DNA from: Gammaproteobacteria bacterium
GTDB taxonomy: Bacteria; Pseudomonadota; Gammaproteobacteria; Steroidobacterales; JABDKV01
Reading direction: 5' to 3'
Assembly (NCBI GenBank): GCA_029862165.1
Contig: JAOTXU010000007.1
Coordinates: 133,695 to 169,034 of the forward strand
DNA length: 35,340 bases
Shown: positions 27,629 to 35,340 of the stretch, piece by piece
Numbering within the stretch: the stretch's first letter is position 1
Layout of the letters: the number at the start of each line of letters is the position of its first letter
Position numbers and translations under genes: made by a program
The notes under the pieces: generated by a model
What the model was told of the DNA's origin: nothing
Databases searched by the model: none
The model's input: the letters and a program-made list of their open reading frames with translations, nothing else

Positions 27629-27733
27629 TTACTAGGGCCTATCTCCGTGAACTGTCGGAAAACCTTACAAAATTCATTTGATTATGGCAGTGCAACAAAA
27701 ACAAGTATCTGATTTAATTCGACATAATGATAC

Positions 27734-27749
27734 TGGCATCCTTCTTGCT
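27734..27749 (+). promoter_or_regulatory. Sigma-54-like promoter in the aspS downstream gap
   Basis: TGGCATCCTTCTTGCT has GG at 27735-27736 and GC at 27747-27748, exactly ten bases apart, close to TGGCACG-N4-TTGCW. It lies in a gene-free stretch and points at the terminator at 27904-27930. Expected start of transcription near 27760. Confidence 0.45.
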
Positions 27750-27759
27750 TTACTTAGGT

Positions 27760-27930
27760 TACGATAATCGCAACGCCTGGCGTGGACATGGTTTTTGTCG
27801 TGCCGGGAGCGTCGATATTGTTTTGATGGGGGTTGGGTCTCTTGGAACTCGGATTTAGAATCCGCAAGTACTGATCCGGAAATCGAAATAATAAGAATAA
27901 ATGAAAAACCCCGCTTCGGCGGGGTTTTTC
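27760..27930 (+). ncRNA. Candidate small RNA between aspS and the thioesterase gene
   Basis: The stretch 27629-28101 (473 bases) holds no protein gene I can support. If the sigma-54-like promoter at 27734-27749 is used, a transcript of about 170 bases would end in the strong terminator at 27904-27930. A 12-codon open frame (ATG at 27789, MVFVVPGASILF) lies inside but has no strong ribosome site. This is inference from promoter plus terminator only; the rest of the stretch (27629-27730 and 27963-28101) shows nothing further. Confidence 0.3.
27904..27930. terminator. Bidirectional rho-independent terminator
   Basis: Perfect 11-bp stem AAAAACCCCGC / GCGGGGTTTTT with a TTCG tetraloop, flanked by A-run and T-run, so it can end transcripts from both directions (aspS side and the thioesterase/mutS side). 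Confidence 0.93.
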
Positions 27931-27942
27931 TTATTAACCAGA

Positions 27943-27962
27943 CTGTTTTCTTTAGAAAACAG
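27943..27962. terminator. Second hairpin, CTGTTTTC/GAAAACAG
   Basis: 8-bp perfect inverted repeat with loop TTTA, 13 bases from the main terminator. It has no T-run of its own on the plus strand. It probably backs up the adjacent terminator. Confidence 0.4.
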
Positions 27963-28101
27963 CCTCATTATTCTCTTCCCCCCTCCCCACAGCTTTGGAC
28001 AAGGGCTGTTGCCCTACCTGTCATTTCGCATGGAGACCGTGGGTTGTGCGCAAGGGGCTTCTAGGCTCGCCACTGCGCGACGTCGCCTGCCACGCTCTCC
28101 A

Positions 28102-28614
28102 TTAAGGAACGGCAGCCCAGTCCTTGTCCGACGCGACCGCAACCATGCCGGTTGCCAAGGCACACATTCGCCCACCGCTGAACAATTCACTCTCCGCAAA
28201 AGCAATAGCGTTCGAAGACTTAATCGCTACCGAATAAAAATCCAGTACGTCGCCCACTACCGGACGCAGCAATTTAATGGATAACTCAACGGTGCCCGTT
28301 CGTTTGTCCGGGAACTGCAAAACGCCCGCCACGCCCAACGCACAATCGAACATTCCGGCAATCACGGCACCGTTGACCGCGCTGGTACCCAAACCGCCGC
28401 GATGATGCTCTTCCACCTTTGGCAGAGTCACGTGCACCAGGTAGTCGTCAGCCAGGCTGAGGGTGGCGCCAAAGTGCTGCATGGCTGCGAGTTCGTTGAA
28501 CCCGTTTGCGAAGGCTGTGCGGCGGGCGAGTGGCAGCGGAATTTCCAGCGCACGCGCACGCAGACCGTCCAGGGACTTTTGCTGTTCATCTCGCAGTTTG
28601 CTAGCGGCCACCAT
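28102..28614 (-). CDS. PaaI-family hotdog thioesterase
   Basis: Predicted acyl-CoA thioesterase of the hotdog fold, 170 residues. The family core is visible: HHRGGLGTSAVNGAVIAGMFDCALGVAG (central helix and loop with the Gly-Thr-Ala/Ser-Val pattern), then TVELSIKLLRPVVGD and a C-terminal strand pair. The substrate is unknown. The start is probably ATG at 28614, overlapping the mutS stop (TGATG); TTG at 28617 is one codon earlier. It is thus coupled to mutS and ends towards the terminator at 27904-27930. Confidence 0.85.
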   Translation of the reverse strand: MVAASKLRDEQQKSLDGLRARALEIPLPLARRTAFANGFNELAAMQHFGATLSLADDYLVHVTLPKVEEHHRGGLGTSAVNGAVIAGMFDCALGVAGVLQFPDKRTGTVELSIKLLRPVVGDVLDFYSVAIKSSNAIAFAESELFSGGRMCALATGMVAVASDKDWAAVP

Positions 28615-31187
28615 CAATCCTCGAGGTCCTTGAGACGAAACAATACAGCAAGAGCTTCTCGTGGGCTTAGATTGTTTGGATCGATACGGCGGAGTTCGTC
28701 CAGGGCCTTCGCAATGATCGGATCGGGAAGCGGTTTCGCAGCAGCAGCAAACAGTGGTAGCTCGTTTTGTGGTCCCGGGTGTGCCCGCGCATGTTGCTCG
28801 AGTTCACTCAGGTACTGTCGCGCCTGCTCAATCAAGGCTTGCGGCACCCCTGCCAGGCGCGCTACCTGTAGACCATAGCTCTGATTGGCCGGTCCCGCAC
28901 GCACAGTGTGCAAAAAAACCAGATCATCGTCGTGCTCGGTCGCATCGAGATGCACGTTCACCACCGAGTCCAATTCCTCGGCAAGACCGGTCAGTTCAAA
29001 GTAGTGCGTAGCAAACAGGGTAAAGGCATGAATACGCGTCGCGATATGCCTGGCACACGCCCATGCGAGTGACAACCCATCGAAAGTACTGGTGCCACGA
29101 CCGATTTCATCCATCAACACGAGACTCTGTTCGGTTGCGTTATGCAGGATGTTGGCGGTCTCCGTCATCTCGACCATGAAGGTCGAGCGACCGCCGGCCA
29201 AATCATCGCCAGCGCCAATGCGGGTGAATATCCGGTCCAACGGGCCGATAACGGCGCTGCGTGCCGGGACAAAACTGCCGATATGTGCAAGCAAAACAAT
29301 TAGTGCGGTTTGGCGCATATAAGTGGACTTACCACCCATGTTTGGGCCGGTAATAATGAGCATCCGGAGATCGTCGGTGAGCGCAATGTCATTAGGCACG
29401 AATGCTTCGTCCCGCACTTGCTCAACGACCGGGTGACGACCCGCTTCAATTTGCAACTGAGCATCGGCCACCAGACGCGGACGACAGTAATCAAGGCTTA
29501 CGGCACGTCCTGCAAGCGTGACCAGCACATCAATTTGCGCCAGCGATGCGGCAGTGCGCTGCAAACCGGGCAAGTCATCAACCAGTCTATCCAGTAGCTT
29601 GTCGTATAGCGCTTTTTCACGTGCCAGCGCGCGTTCGCGGGCGCGCAGCACCTTGTCTTCGAATTCTTTTAGCTCCGGTGTGATGAATCTTTCGGCGCCT
29701 TTAAGTGTCTGGCGCCGCACGTATTCGGTGGGCGCCCGATCAGCCTGTGAGCGGCTAATCTCGATGTAATAACCGTGTACACGGTTATAGCCCAACTTGA
29801 GATTGGACAATCCGGTACGGGCGCGTTCGCGTTGCTCCAGGTCAATCAGAAACTGACCAGCGTCTTTGCTGATACTGCGCAACTTGTCGAGTTCCGAATC
29901 GTAGCCATCCGCAAGCATACCGCCGTCTCGTGTTGTTACTGGCGGTGATTCGACGATAGCGGCAGCAAGTAGACCGGCCAACTCCGGGTGCCCACGACAA
30001 TCGTCTGCCAGTGTGCCCAACAAGGGCGCGTTCACTGGCAATATTAGGGCGTGTACTGTCGGTAGTTGTTCCAATGCATCGCGTAGCTGGGCGAGGTCGC
30101 GCGGGCGCGCTGACCGCAAGGCGATGCGCCCAAGAATACGCTCGATATCGCCGATACCGCGCAGAGCATTGTGTATGTCCGTATAGACGGCCGCGCTGAT
30201 GATCGATTCGATCGCTGTATAACGTTTTTCCAGTTGCACGTGTTGTCGCAGCGGACGATTAATCCAGCGGCGCAACTCGCGACTGCCCATTGCCGTTGCG
30301 TTACGATCGAGTATTCCGATTAGCGTATCCTGGTCACGTCCGGCGAGACTGCTTTCCAGTTCAAGGTTACGTCGTGTGCTTGCATCAATTAGCAGCGTGT
30401 CTTCGCGCCGCTCAGCGTGAATTTCACGCAGGTGCGGAACCGCTGAACGCTGTGTCTCTTTTACGTATTGCATCAGCGCGCCGGCAGCGGCCACGGCAAG
30501 ACGAAGATCTTCAACGCCGAAACCCTGCAGGTCACGTGTGCCGAATTGTTCGCACAGCTGCCGATGTGCAGACTCGTAATCGAAATGCCATGGCGGTCGT
30601 GTCTGTAGTCCGGCATGTTCCTGCTGCGAAAGTAGCGTGGTGTCTTCCGCCAGCAGCACTTCTGCCGGTTTCAGGCGTTCGAGCTCAGCCGTTAACAGGC
30701 TGTTGTCCGGCAACTCCATCAGCCTGAAGCGACCACTGGATAGTTCCAGCCATGCCAGTCCCAGCTGTTCTCCGCTGGCATGAATGGCAAGCAGCAGGTT
30801 TTCGCGGCGCTCGTCGAGCAGGGCTTCATCGGTAACCGTGCCTGGTGTCACCACGCGAACGACAGCGCGTTCCACCGGTCCTTTCGAAGTTGCCGGGTCG
30901 CCCAATTGCTCACAGATAGCGACCGACTCGCCTTTGCGTACCAGTTTTGCCAAATATGCTTCGACGGAGTGTGCCGGGACACCGGCCATCGGAATCGGCT
31001 GGCCAGCAGACTTGCCGCGCGCGGTCAACGCGATATCAATCAGTGCTGCAGCCCGTTTTGCGTCGTCGTAAAATAACTCATAGAAGTCACCCATCCGGTA
31101 GAAGAGCAGGGTATTGGGGTACTCTGCCTTGATGGCCATAAACTGGCGCATCATCGGGGTATGTTGGTCAGAATTTGCGCGGGTCAT
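28614..31187 (-). CDS. mutS: DNA mismatch repair ATPase MutS
   Basis: Mismatch sensor of 857 residues (E. coli 853). The mismatch-binding Phe-Tyr-Glu is at 35-37 ([14 protein letters not shown]). The connector, lever and clamp domains follow. The ATPase has Walker [14 protein letters not shown], Walker [16 protein letters not shown] and the FATHYFELT signature, then the C-terminal dimerisation helix region. The start ATG 31187 is preceded by an in-frame TTG one codon earlier, which is less likely. It is divergent from the glycosyltransferase gene (60-base gap). Confidence 0.97.
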   Translation of the reverse strand: MTRANSDQHTPMMRQFMAIKAEYPNTLLFYRMGDFYELFYDDAKRAAALIDIALTARGKSAGQPIPMAGVPAHSVEAYLAKLVRKGESVAICEQLGDPATSKGPVERAVVRVVTPGTVTDEALLDERRENLLLAIHASGEQLGLAWLELSSGRFRLMELPDNSLLTAELERLKPAEVLLAEDTTLLSQQEHAGLQTRPPWHFDYESAHRQLCEQFGTRDLQGFGVEDLRLAVAAAGALMQYVKETQRSAVPHLREIHAERREDTLLIDASTRRNLELESSLAGRDQDTLIGILDRNATAMGSRELRRWINRPLRQHVQLEKRYTAIESIISAAVYTDIHNALRGIGDIERILGRIALRSARPRDLAQLRDALEQLPTVHALILPVNAPLLGTLADDCRGHPELAGLLAAAIVESPPVTTRDGGMLADGYDSELDKLRSISKDAGQFLIDLEQRERARTGLSNLKLGYNRVHGYYIEISRSQADRAPTEYVRRQTLKGAERFITPELKEFEDKVLRARERALAREKALYDKLLDRLVDDLPGLQRTAASLAQIDVLVTLAGRAVSLDYCRPRLVADAQLQIEAGRHPVVEQVRDEAFVPNDIALTDDLRMLIITGPNMGGKSTYMRQTALIVLLAHIGSFVPARSAVIGPLDRIFTRIGAGDDLAGGRSTFMVEMTETANILHNATEQSLVLMDEIGRGTSTFDGLSLAWACARHIATRIHAFTLFATHYFELTGLAEELDSVVNVHLDATEHDDDLVFLHTVRAGPANQSYGLQVARLAGVPQALIEQARQYLSELEQHARAHPGPQNELPLFAAAAKPLPDPIIAKALDELRRIDPNNLSPREALAVLFRLKDLED

Positions 31188-31247
31188 CAAACTGAATCAA
31201 GGGCGGCAAACGAGCATGCTAATCAGGCCACTGGACGGCGGCAACCA

Positions 31248-32315
31248 GTGAAGGTGCTTCATGTGGAAAGTGGGCGCCACTTATACGGTGGGGCTGTTCA
31301 GGTTTTGTTGCTGCTCCGGGGCTTGCGCGCGGAAGGTGTGGAAAATGTTCTGGTCTGCCCGACTGGCAGTGAAATCGCCGCGGCAGCGCCGGAGGCGGAT
31401 TTGCGGGAGATATCGATGGGCGGTGATCTCGATGTCGGTCTGATTTCCCGCATGCGTCGCATCATTGCCGAAACCCGGCCCGATATTATTCACTTGCATA
31501 GCCGTCGCGGAGCCGACTGGATTGGTGGGCTGGCAGCGCTGCGGCTCGGGGTACCCGTCGTCTTGTCAAGACGTGTCGATAATCGCGAGCGTCGTTTGTT
31601 CGCGACTGCAAAATACTCTCTGGTTGATCGTATCATCGCGATCTCTCGGGGAATCCAAAAAGTTTTGATCGATGCGGGTGTCTCTGCAGACAAAGTTGCG
31701 TGTGTACCCGACGCCGTCCCGCCAATGGGGCTCCACCAGCGGGATCGGGTCTGGTTCGAAATGGAGTTTGGTGTACACGCGACAGTGCCCACCATCGGCG
31801 TCATTGCACAACTAATACCGCGCAAAGGGCATCGTTTTTTTCTCGACGCCGTACCTGATCTATTGCGTACGACACCTGATTTGCGTGTCGTTTTTTTCGG
31901 TCGTGGAGAAACAGAATTAGACCTACGCAATCAGATAACCAGGCTCGGTCTGGATAACGTTGTTACAATGCCTGGTTTTCGCGACGATCTCATGCGTATC
32001 TTCCCGTGTTTGGACCTCGTTGTGCATCCGGCGCTTAGCGAGGGTCTGGGCGTCGCATTATTACAGGCGTCTCAGGCCGGATTGCCAGTGGTCGCCAGCC
32101 GGGTTGGTGGTATTCCCGAAGCCATTATCGACGGCAAGACCGGAGTACTGGTGCCGCCGAGTGATGTCGCCGCATTAACCGAGGCTGTGAACAGCATACT
32201 GGCTGACGCGTCCTGGTCCAGGCAACTCGGGGCCAACGCTGCGGCCCATGTGGCAGCGCATTTTGGCGTTGAACAAATGGTCGCCGGGAATCTTGCCGTC
32301 TATCGAGCAATCTGA
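31248..32315 (+). CDS. Glycosyltransferase family 4 (GT-B)
   Basis: Predicted retaining sugar-nucleotide glycosyltransferase, 355 residues. It begins VKVLHVESGRHLYGGAVQVLLLL (the N-terminal GT4 motif with its glycine-rich loop) and has the C-terminal motif IGVIAQLIPRKGHRFFLDA, then HPALSEGLGVALLQASQAGLPVVASRVGGIPEAI, which holds the conserved E-x7-E-type nucleotide-sugar site (here EGLGVALLQA). The second Glu of that pattern is Gln (ALLQA), a notable deviation. Start is GTG at 31248 because the motif begins there; an in-frame start at 31161 would run into mutS. Acceptor and pathway unknown; no other cell-surface sugar genes are nearby. Confidence 0.85.
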   Translation: MKVLHVESGRHLYGGAVQVLLLLRGLRAEGVENVLVCPTGSEIAAAAPEADLREISMGGDLDVGLISRMRRIIAETRPDIIHLHSRRGADWIGGLAALRLGVPVVLSRRVDNRERRLFATAKYSLVDRIIAISRGIQKVLIDAGVSADKVACVPDAVPPMGLHQRDRVWFEMEFGVHATVPTIGVIAQLIPRKGHRFFLDAVPDLLRTTPDLRVVFFGRGETELDLRNQITRLGLDNVVTMPGFRDDLMRIFPCLDLVVHPALSEGLGVALLQASQAGLPVVASRVGGIPEAIIDGKTGVLVPPSDVAALTEAVNSILADASWSRQLGANAAAHVAAHFGVEQMVAGNLAVYRAI

Positions 32316-32342
32316 CTAATTGAACTCGGATAAACTTACACA

Positions 32343-32843
32343 ATGAACGACGGTACCCTGTACACATTGGCGGAAGAGTTGGGTCAGCAATTGGAGGCAG
32401 CCGGTCTGGTGGTTACCACGGCAGAGTCCTGCACGGGCGGGTGGATTGCGAAGTGTCTGACCGACGTGCCAGGCAGCTCTACCTGGTTCGAGCGTGGGTT
32501 GGTTACTTATAGTAATGAAGCGAAGTCATCACTGATTGATGTGCCCGCGCGCTTGCTGGATGCAGATGGCGCGGTTAGTGAGGCTGTCGTTCGTGCGATG
32601 GCCGAAGGGGCGTTGCAAAACTCAACGGCAGATCTGTCAGTCGCCGTTAGTGGTGTTGCGGGACCGGATGGTGGCAGCGATGAAAAACCGGTCGGTACCG
32701 TCTGGCTCGCCTGGGCTAGAAGAACGGATGGCCATGCGGACTGCGAATCACGCGTGGAATATTTTCGTGGCGGTCGGGAAAGCATTCGGCGGCAAGCAGT
32801 GGCGGCCGCATTGGCAGGATTGATTACTCTTATTTCGTACTAA
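32343..32843 (+). CDS. pncC: Nicotinamide-nucleotide amidase PncC (CinA C-terminal family)
   Basis: Converts nicotinamide mononucleotide to nicotinate mononucleotide in the NAD recycling pathway. The 166-residue product is the stand-alone CinA C-terminal domain with TTAESCTGGWIAKCLTDVPGSS (active-site Ser/Thr-Gly-Gly region), SNEAKSSLI and the SGVAGPDGGSDEKPVGTVWLAW motif. Length matches E. coli PncC (165). It is often found next to recA; recA is not in this window. It follows the glycosyltransferase by 27 bases. With nadE it gives the cell both synthesis and recycling of NAD. Confidence 0.93.
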   Translation: MNDGTLYTLAEELGQQLEAAGLVVTTAESCTGGWIAKCLTDVPGSSTWFERGLVTYSNEAKSSLIDVPARLLDADGAVSEAVVRAMAEGALQNSTADLSVAVSGVAGPDGGSDEKPVGTVWLAWARRTDGHADCESRVEYFRGGRESIRRQAVAAALAGLITLISY

Positions 32844-32903
32844 TGTGAGAGGCGGGCAACGCGCCAGGGCCCATCGTTCCGTCGCGACAATCTCGGAGCC
32901 AGA

Positions 32904-33761
32904 CTAGTCTGAGTCCGGGCCTTTAATGATATACATGCCCAGACCGACGCGAATGGTCTTGTGCTTTCCAGTCGGGTCCTCATTTTCGCTTAACCACGCA
33001 TCTATCTGCTCAAGATAGCGTTGTCCTTCTTTGTCGAGTTTATTACGAAACTCCGGTAACAGGTGCTCTGGAATAGAGGCGTTGGTCACACGTCGCTCCA
33101 GCCACTTCTTTTCGTCTTCTTCCCGATACAAATTGCGCACGACTGTCGTACCGATGTCTTCCAGCACACTACCGGCACGCAATAGATGTTCGGGGTCGGT
33201 AGGGTTTGGCGCATAATTGCGTTTGGCTGGCAGCAAACGGCCATCGACGGTTTTTTCAACAGTTCCACAGGTGAGCAATTCCCGCAGGATTGCACTGGCA
33301 GGCACATCGCCACCGTAGCGTGATTTGAGGTCCGCAAAACTGGGTGCGGGCCCATCTATTGGAATAGAAAGAGGCTGACCGTCCCTGGTCAGATAATCGG
33401 TGTCCTGAAACCAGCCGGATAAGACTCTTGTTATTCGATCCTGGCTAGTGGGTTCGTTGTCAGCGTTCTCACCCGAATCGATGATATTCATGATCCGTCT
33501 TACTTCTTTGCGGGCAAGTCCGGTAAGAAGTGCTGTCCGCGAGATACTTGTAGGACGTCCCCGCAAACCGAACTCGGTGCGCGCGACATCAATGTAAACC
33601 TCTCTGGTCAGAGTTAGGAAAACACGATGTACGATGCCGCTTTTTAGCAGCATGCGCACGATTGGGCGCAACATCGAGCGGCACGCACGCAAGACGTACG
33701 CCTTGTTATTTAGCAGTTCGTCTGCCTGCGTGGCCAGATTTGGGGGCAACATCACAATCAT
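32904..33761 (-). CDS. DUF6502 family protein
   Basis: Protein of 285 residues of unknown function. The N-terminal part (about 25-95) resembles DUF6502: LRPIVRMLLKSGIVHRVFLTLTREVYIDVA, then SRTALLTGLARKEVRRIMNI, which looks like a helix-turn-helix. No signal peptide or membrane helix is evident; the protein is rich in charged residues and probably cytoplasmic. A DNA-binding role is therefore possible but unproven. The ATG at 33761 has AGGAG 9 bases upstream. It lies 47 bases after the DUF5666 repeat protein on the same strand; such pairs recur in gammaproteobacteria as far as I know. Confidence 0.78.
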   Translation of the reverse strand: MIVMLPPNLATQADELLNNKAYVLRACRSMLRPIVRMLLKSGIVHRVFLTLTREVYIDVARTEFGLRGRPTSISRTALLTGLARKEVRRIMNIIDSGENADNEPTSQDRITRVLSGWFQDTDYLTRDGQPLSIPIDGPAPSFADLKSRYGGDVPASAILRELLTCGTVEKTVDGRLLPAKRNYAPNPTDPEHLLRAGSVLEDIGTTVVRNLYREEDEKKWLERRVTNASIPEHLLPEFRNKLDKEGQRYLEQIDAWLSENEDPTGKHKTIRVGLGMYIIKGPDSD

Positions 33762-33808
33762 CCCGCTATTCTCCTGTTTTAGTGGCCTGAGGTCTATTTG
33801 CTTATGTC

Positions 33809-35340
33809 TTATCGTTGGGTTTCCCTTACGATACGCGCCCGTACAACGTCACCATCAGGCGTCAAATCGCCTGTAACGCGAATATTCTGACCCGCCTGAG
33901 GCGTTCCGGTTGGCAAATCGAGAAGACCTGCTGTACTAAATTCGATTCGCTGATTTCCGATGCTGAACGACAATCGCGTCGAATCTGCCGCCGATACCGG
34001 ACCGGCAAGTTCGAACTCCCTCGTAGTCGCAGCGTCAATGCGTGTTGCCTGAATAGCGCCCGCCCCATCGAGGAGCAAGCCGTCGACCACAATCCACGAA
34101 CCGGCTGTCAGAGCATCCATAGAAATCCCCATGGCAGTTGCCGAATCCATAAATACTGTGTGACCAAGCAGAGAAATCGTGCCAGACAAGATATCGTATT
34201 TTTCAATTTGACCAGTCAGCCTGGAAGTCAGTGACACACTATCGGCGATCAGAGTTTTGCGCGACAAGTTACCTGCAACGGTCGCGATCTGTCCGTGGCG
34301 AATGTCGTGCGCCGATAGGGGTTGGCCGTCACGCGTGATGTCGGCTGACCGAAAGTCTATGCGTACGCCGTTCAATGATAGCGGGTTGGTTTGTATGGCG
34401 CCCGTCAGGACTGCATCAGTTCCGCCTTCATCGATACCGTAGGTACCACCTTCATCGATGCCGTGCGTGCCACCTTCGTCAATACCGTAGGTACCACCTT
34501 CGTCAATACCGTAGGTGCCGCCTTCATCGATGCCGTGCGTGCCACCTTCGTCAATACCGTAGGTGCCACCTTCATCGATGCCGTGCGTGCCACCTTCGTC
34601 AATACCGTAGGTGCCACCTTCATCGATACCGTGCGTACCGCCTTCGTCGATACCGTAGGTGCCACCTTCGTCGATGCCATGCGTGCCACCTTCGTCGATG
34701 CCATGCGTGCCACCTTCATCAATACCGTAGGTACCACCTTCATCGATACCGTGCGTACCGCCTTCGTCGATACCGTAGGTGCCGCCTTCGTCGATGCCTT
34801 CACTACCGTCTGGAAGCATGGCTAGGACGCCGCCTTCATCGATGCCGTGGGTACCGCCTTCGTCAATACCGTAGGTACCGCCTTCATCAATACCGTAGGT
34901 ACCACCTTCATCGATACCGTGCGTACCGCCTTCGTCGATACCGTAGGTGCCACCTTCATCAATACCGTAGGTACCACCTTCATCGATGCCGTAGGTGCCG
35001 CCTTCATCGATGCCGTGCGTGCCACCTTCGTCAATGCCGTAGGTGCCACCTTCGTCGATGCCATGCGTGCCACCTTCATCAATACCGTAGGTACCACCTT
35101 CGTCAATGCCGTAGGTGCCACCTTCGTCGATGCCATGCGTGCCACCTTCATCAATACCGTAGGTACCACCTTCATCGATGCCGTGCGTGCCACCTTCGTC
35201 AATACCGTAGGTGCCACCTTCATCGATACCGTGCGTACCGCCTTCGTCGATACCGTAGGTGCCGCCTTCGTCGATGCCTTCACTACCGTCTGGAAGCATG
35301 GCTAGGACGCCGCCTTCATCGATGCCGTGGGTACCGCCTT
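33809..35340 (-). CDS. DUF5666 repeat protein with octapeptide array, N-terminus outside window
   Basis: Open to the right edge, so the true start and any signal peptide are outside the window; 510 codons are visible. The C-terminal ~200 residues (33809-34414) have repeated beta-rich DUF5666-like modules: LTGAIQTNPLSLNGVRIDF, VAGNLSRKTLIADSVSL, LTGQIEKYDILSGTISLLG, ELAGPVSAADSTRLSFSIG and VTGDLTPDGDVVRARIV. Ahead of them is a tandem array of GIDEGGT(Y/H). The unique linker VLAMLPDGSE interrupts the array twice, exactly 160 residues apart. Function unknown. The acidic, glycine-rich repeat suggests a secreted, possibly cation-binding stalk; that is inference. It precedes the DUF6502 gene in one likely operon. 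Confidence 0.8.
   Translation of the reverse strand, partial: GGTHGIDEGGVLAMLPDGSEGIDEGGTYGIDEGGTHGIDEGGTYGIDEGGTHGIDEGGTYGIDEGGTHGIDEGGTYGIDEGGTYGIDEGGTHGIDEGGTYGIDEGGTHGIDEGGTYGIDEGGTYGIDEGGTYGIDEGGTHGIDEGGTYGIDEGGTYGIDEGGTHGIDEGGVLAMLPDGSEGIDEGGTYGIDEGGTHGIDEGGTYGIDEGGTHGIDEGGTHGIDEGGTYGIDEGGTHGIDEGGTYGIDEGGTHGIDEGGTYGIDEGGTHGIDEGGTYGIDEGGTYGIDEGGTHGIDEGGTYGIDEGGTDAVLTGAIQTNPLSLNGVRIDFRSADITRDGQPLSAHDIRHGQIATVAGNLSRKTLIADSVSLTSRLTGQIEKYDILSGTISLLGHTVFMDSATAMGISMDALTAGSWIVVDGLLLDGAGAIQATRIDAATTREFELAGPVSAADSTRLSFSIGNQRIEFSTAGLLDLPTGTPQAGQNIRVTGDLTPDGDVVRARIVRETQR
34415..35340 (-). repeat. 24-bp tandem repeat encoding GIDEGGT(Y/H)
   Basis: About 36 head-to-tail 24-bp units reach the window edge. 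They form a higher-order period of 480 bp: positions 34741-34860 and 35221-35340 are identical, including the linker coding for VLAMLPDGSE. Units differ mainly at synonymous positions. The array may continue outside the window, and its copy number could be misassembled from short reads. Confidence 0.97.

Noticed and set aside
27789..27827. 12-codon open frame in the aspS downstream gap as a gene
   Set aside because: No ribosome site or family resemblance; kept only as a remark under the candidate small RNA.
34391..35305. Long open frames on the plus strand and in another minus frame across the repeat array
   Set aside because: A 24-bp repeat without stops opens several frames at once. Only the minus frame that runs into the DUF5666 domain has a non-repetitive conserved part.
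34415..35340. CRISPR array
   Set aside because: The repeats are contiguous, without unique spacers, and translate as one protein frame.

Overview
The window is an ordinary-looking gammaproteobacterial chromosome segment of moderate GC. Gene order places it among deeper-branching Gammaproteobacteria (Chromatiales, Woeseiales or Xanthomonadales type): type IV pilus genes lie beside coaE/zapD/yacG and beside sucCD, a glutamine-dependent NAD synthetase is present, and there is a bamD-rluD-pgeF-clpB cluster. The DUF5666/DUF6502 pair at the right edge also fits that range. I saw no insertion sequences, CRISPR arrays, tRNAs or rRNAs. Taxonomy is an inference from synteny and protein families only.

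Layout. 1-1325 (+): C-terminus of SecA, then a Nudix hydrolase fused to a thiamine-phosphate-synthase-like domain. 1330-3015 (-): yacG, zapD, coaE. 3012-12591 (-): a type IV pilus block transcribed pilS, pilR, pilA copy 2, relics, pilA copy 1, a second pilin, pilB, pilC, pilD. 12708-16435 (+): sucC, sucD, a strong terminator, nadE. 16432-17262 (-): bamD. 17328-21676 (+): rluD, pgeF, clpB. 21693-25312 (-): an Old Yellow Enzyme family oxidoreductase followed by an RND/MMPL exporter. 25432-27628 (+): an FmdB-type zinc ribbon protein and aspS. 27629-28101: a 473-base gene-free stretch with a sigma-54-like promoter and a strong terminator. 28102-31187 (-): a PaaI-type thioesterase and mutS. 31248-32843 (+): a GT4 glycosyltransferase and pncC. 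32904-35340 (-): a DUF6502 protein and, upstream of it, a DUF5666 protein whose N-terminal side is a long array of a 24-bp/8-residue repeat running off the window.

How the genes work together. PilS/PilR is a two-component system that activates sigma-54 promoters. Both pilA copies carry a perfect -24/-12 promoter, TGGCACG-N4-TTGCA. PilD processes the pilins, PilB powers assembly and PilC is the inner membrane platform, so the minus-strand block is a nearly complete pilus module with its own regulator. The other clusters are housekeeping: TCA cycle (sucCD), NAD synthesis and salvage (nadE, pncC), outer membrane assembly (bamD), rRNA pseudouridylation (rluD), proteostasis (clpB), translation (aspS), mismatch repair (mutS).

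The two most interesting places are these. (1) The pilin locus is an old tandem duplication of about 1.3 kb (pilR 3' part, promoter, pilA, hairpin, second pilin). The pilR and second-pilin copies inside it have decayed into relics, one with a small internal inversion. The two pilA copies share a 366-bp tract with a single mismatch but differ at the variable C-terminal end. (2) The right-edge octapeptide repeat protein has about 36 units. Residues 1-7 of each unit are invariant, synonymous changes have accumulated, and one position switches Tyr/His.
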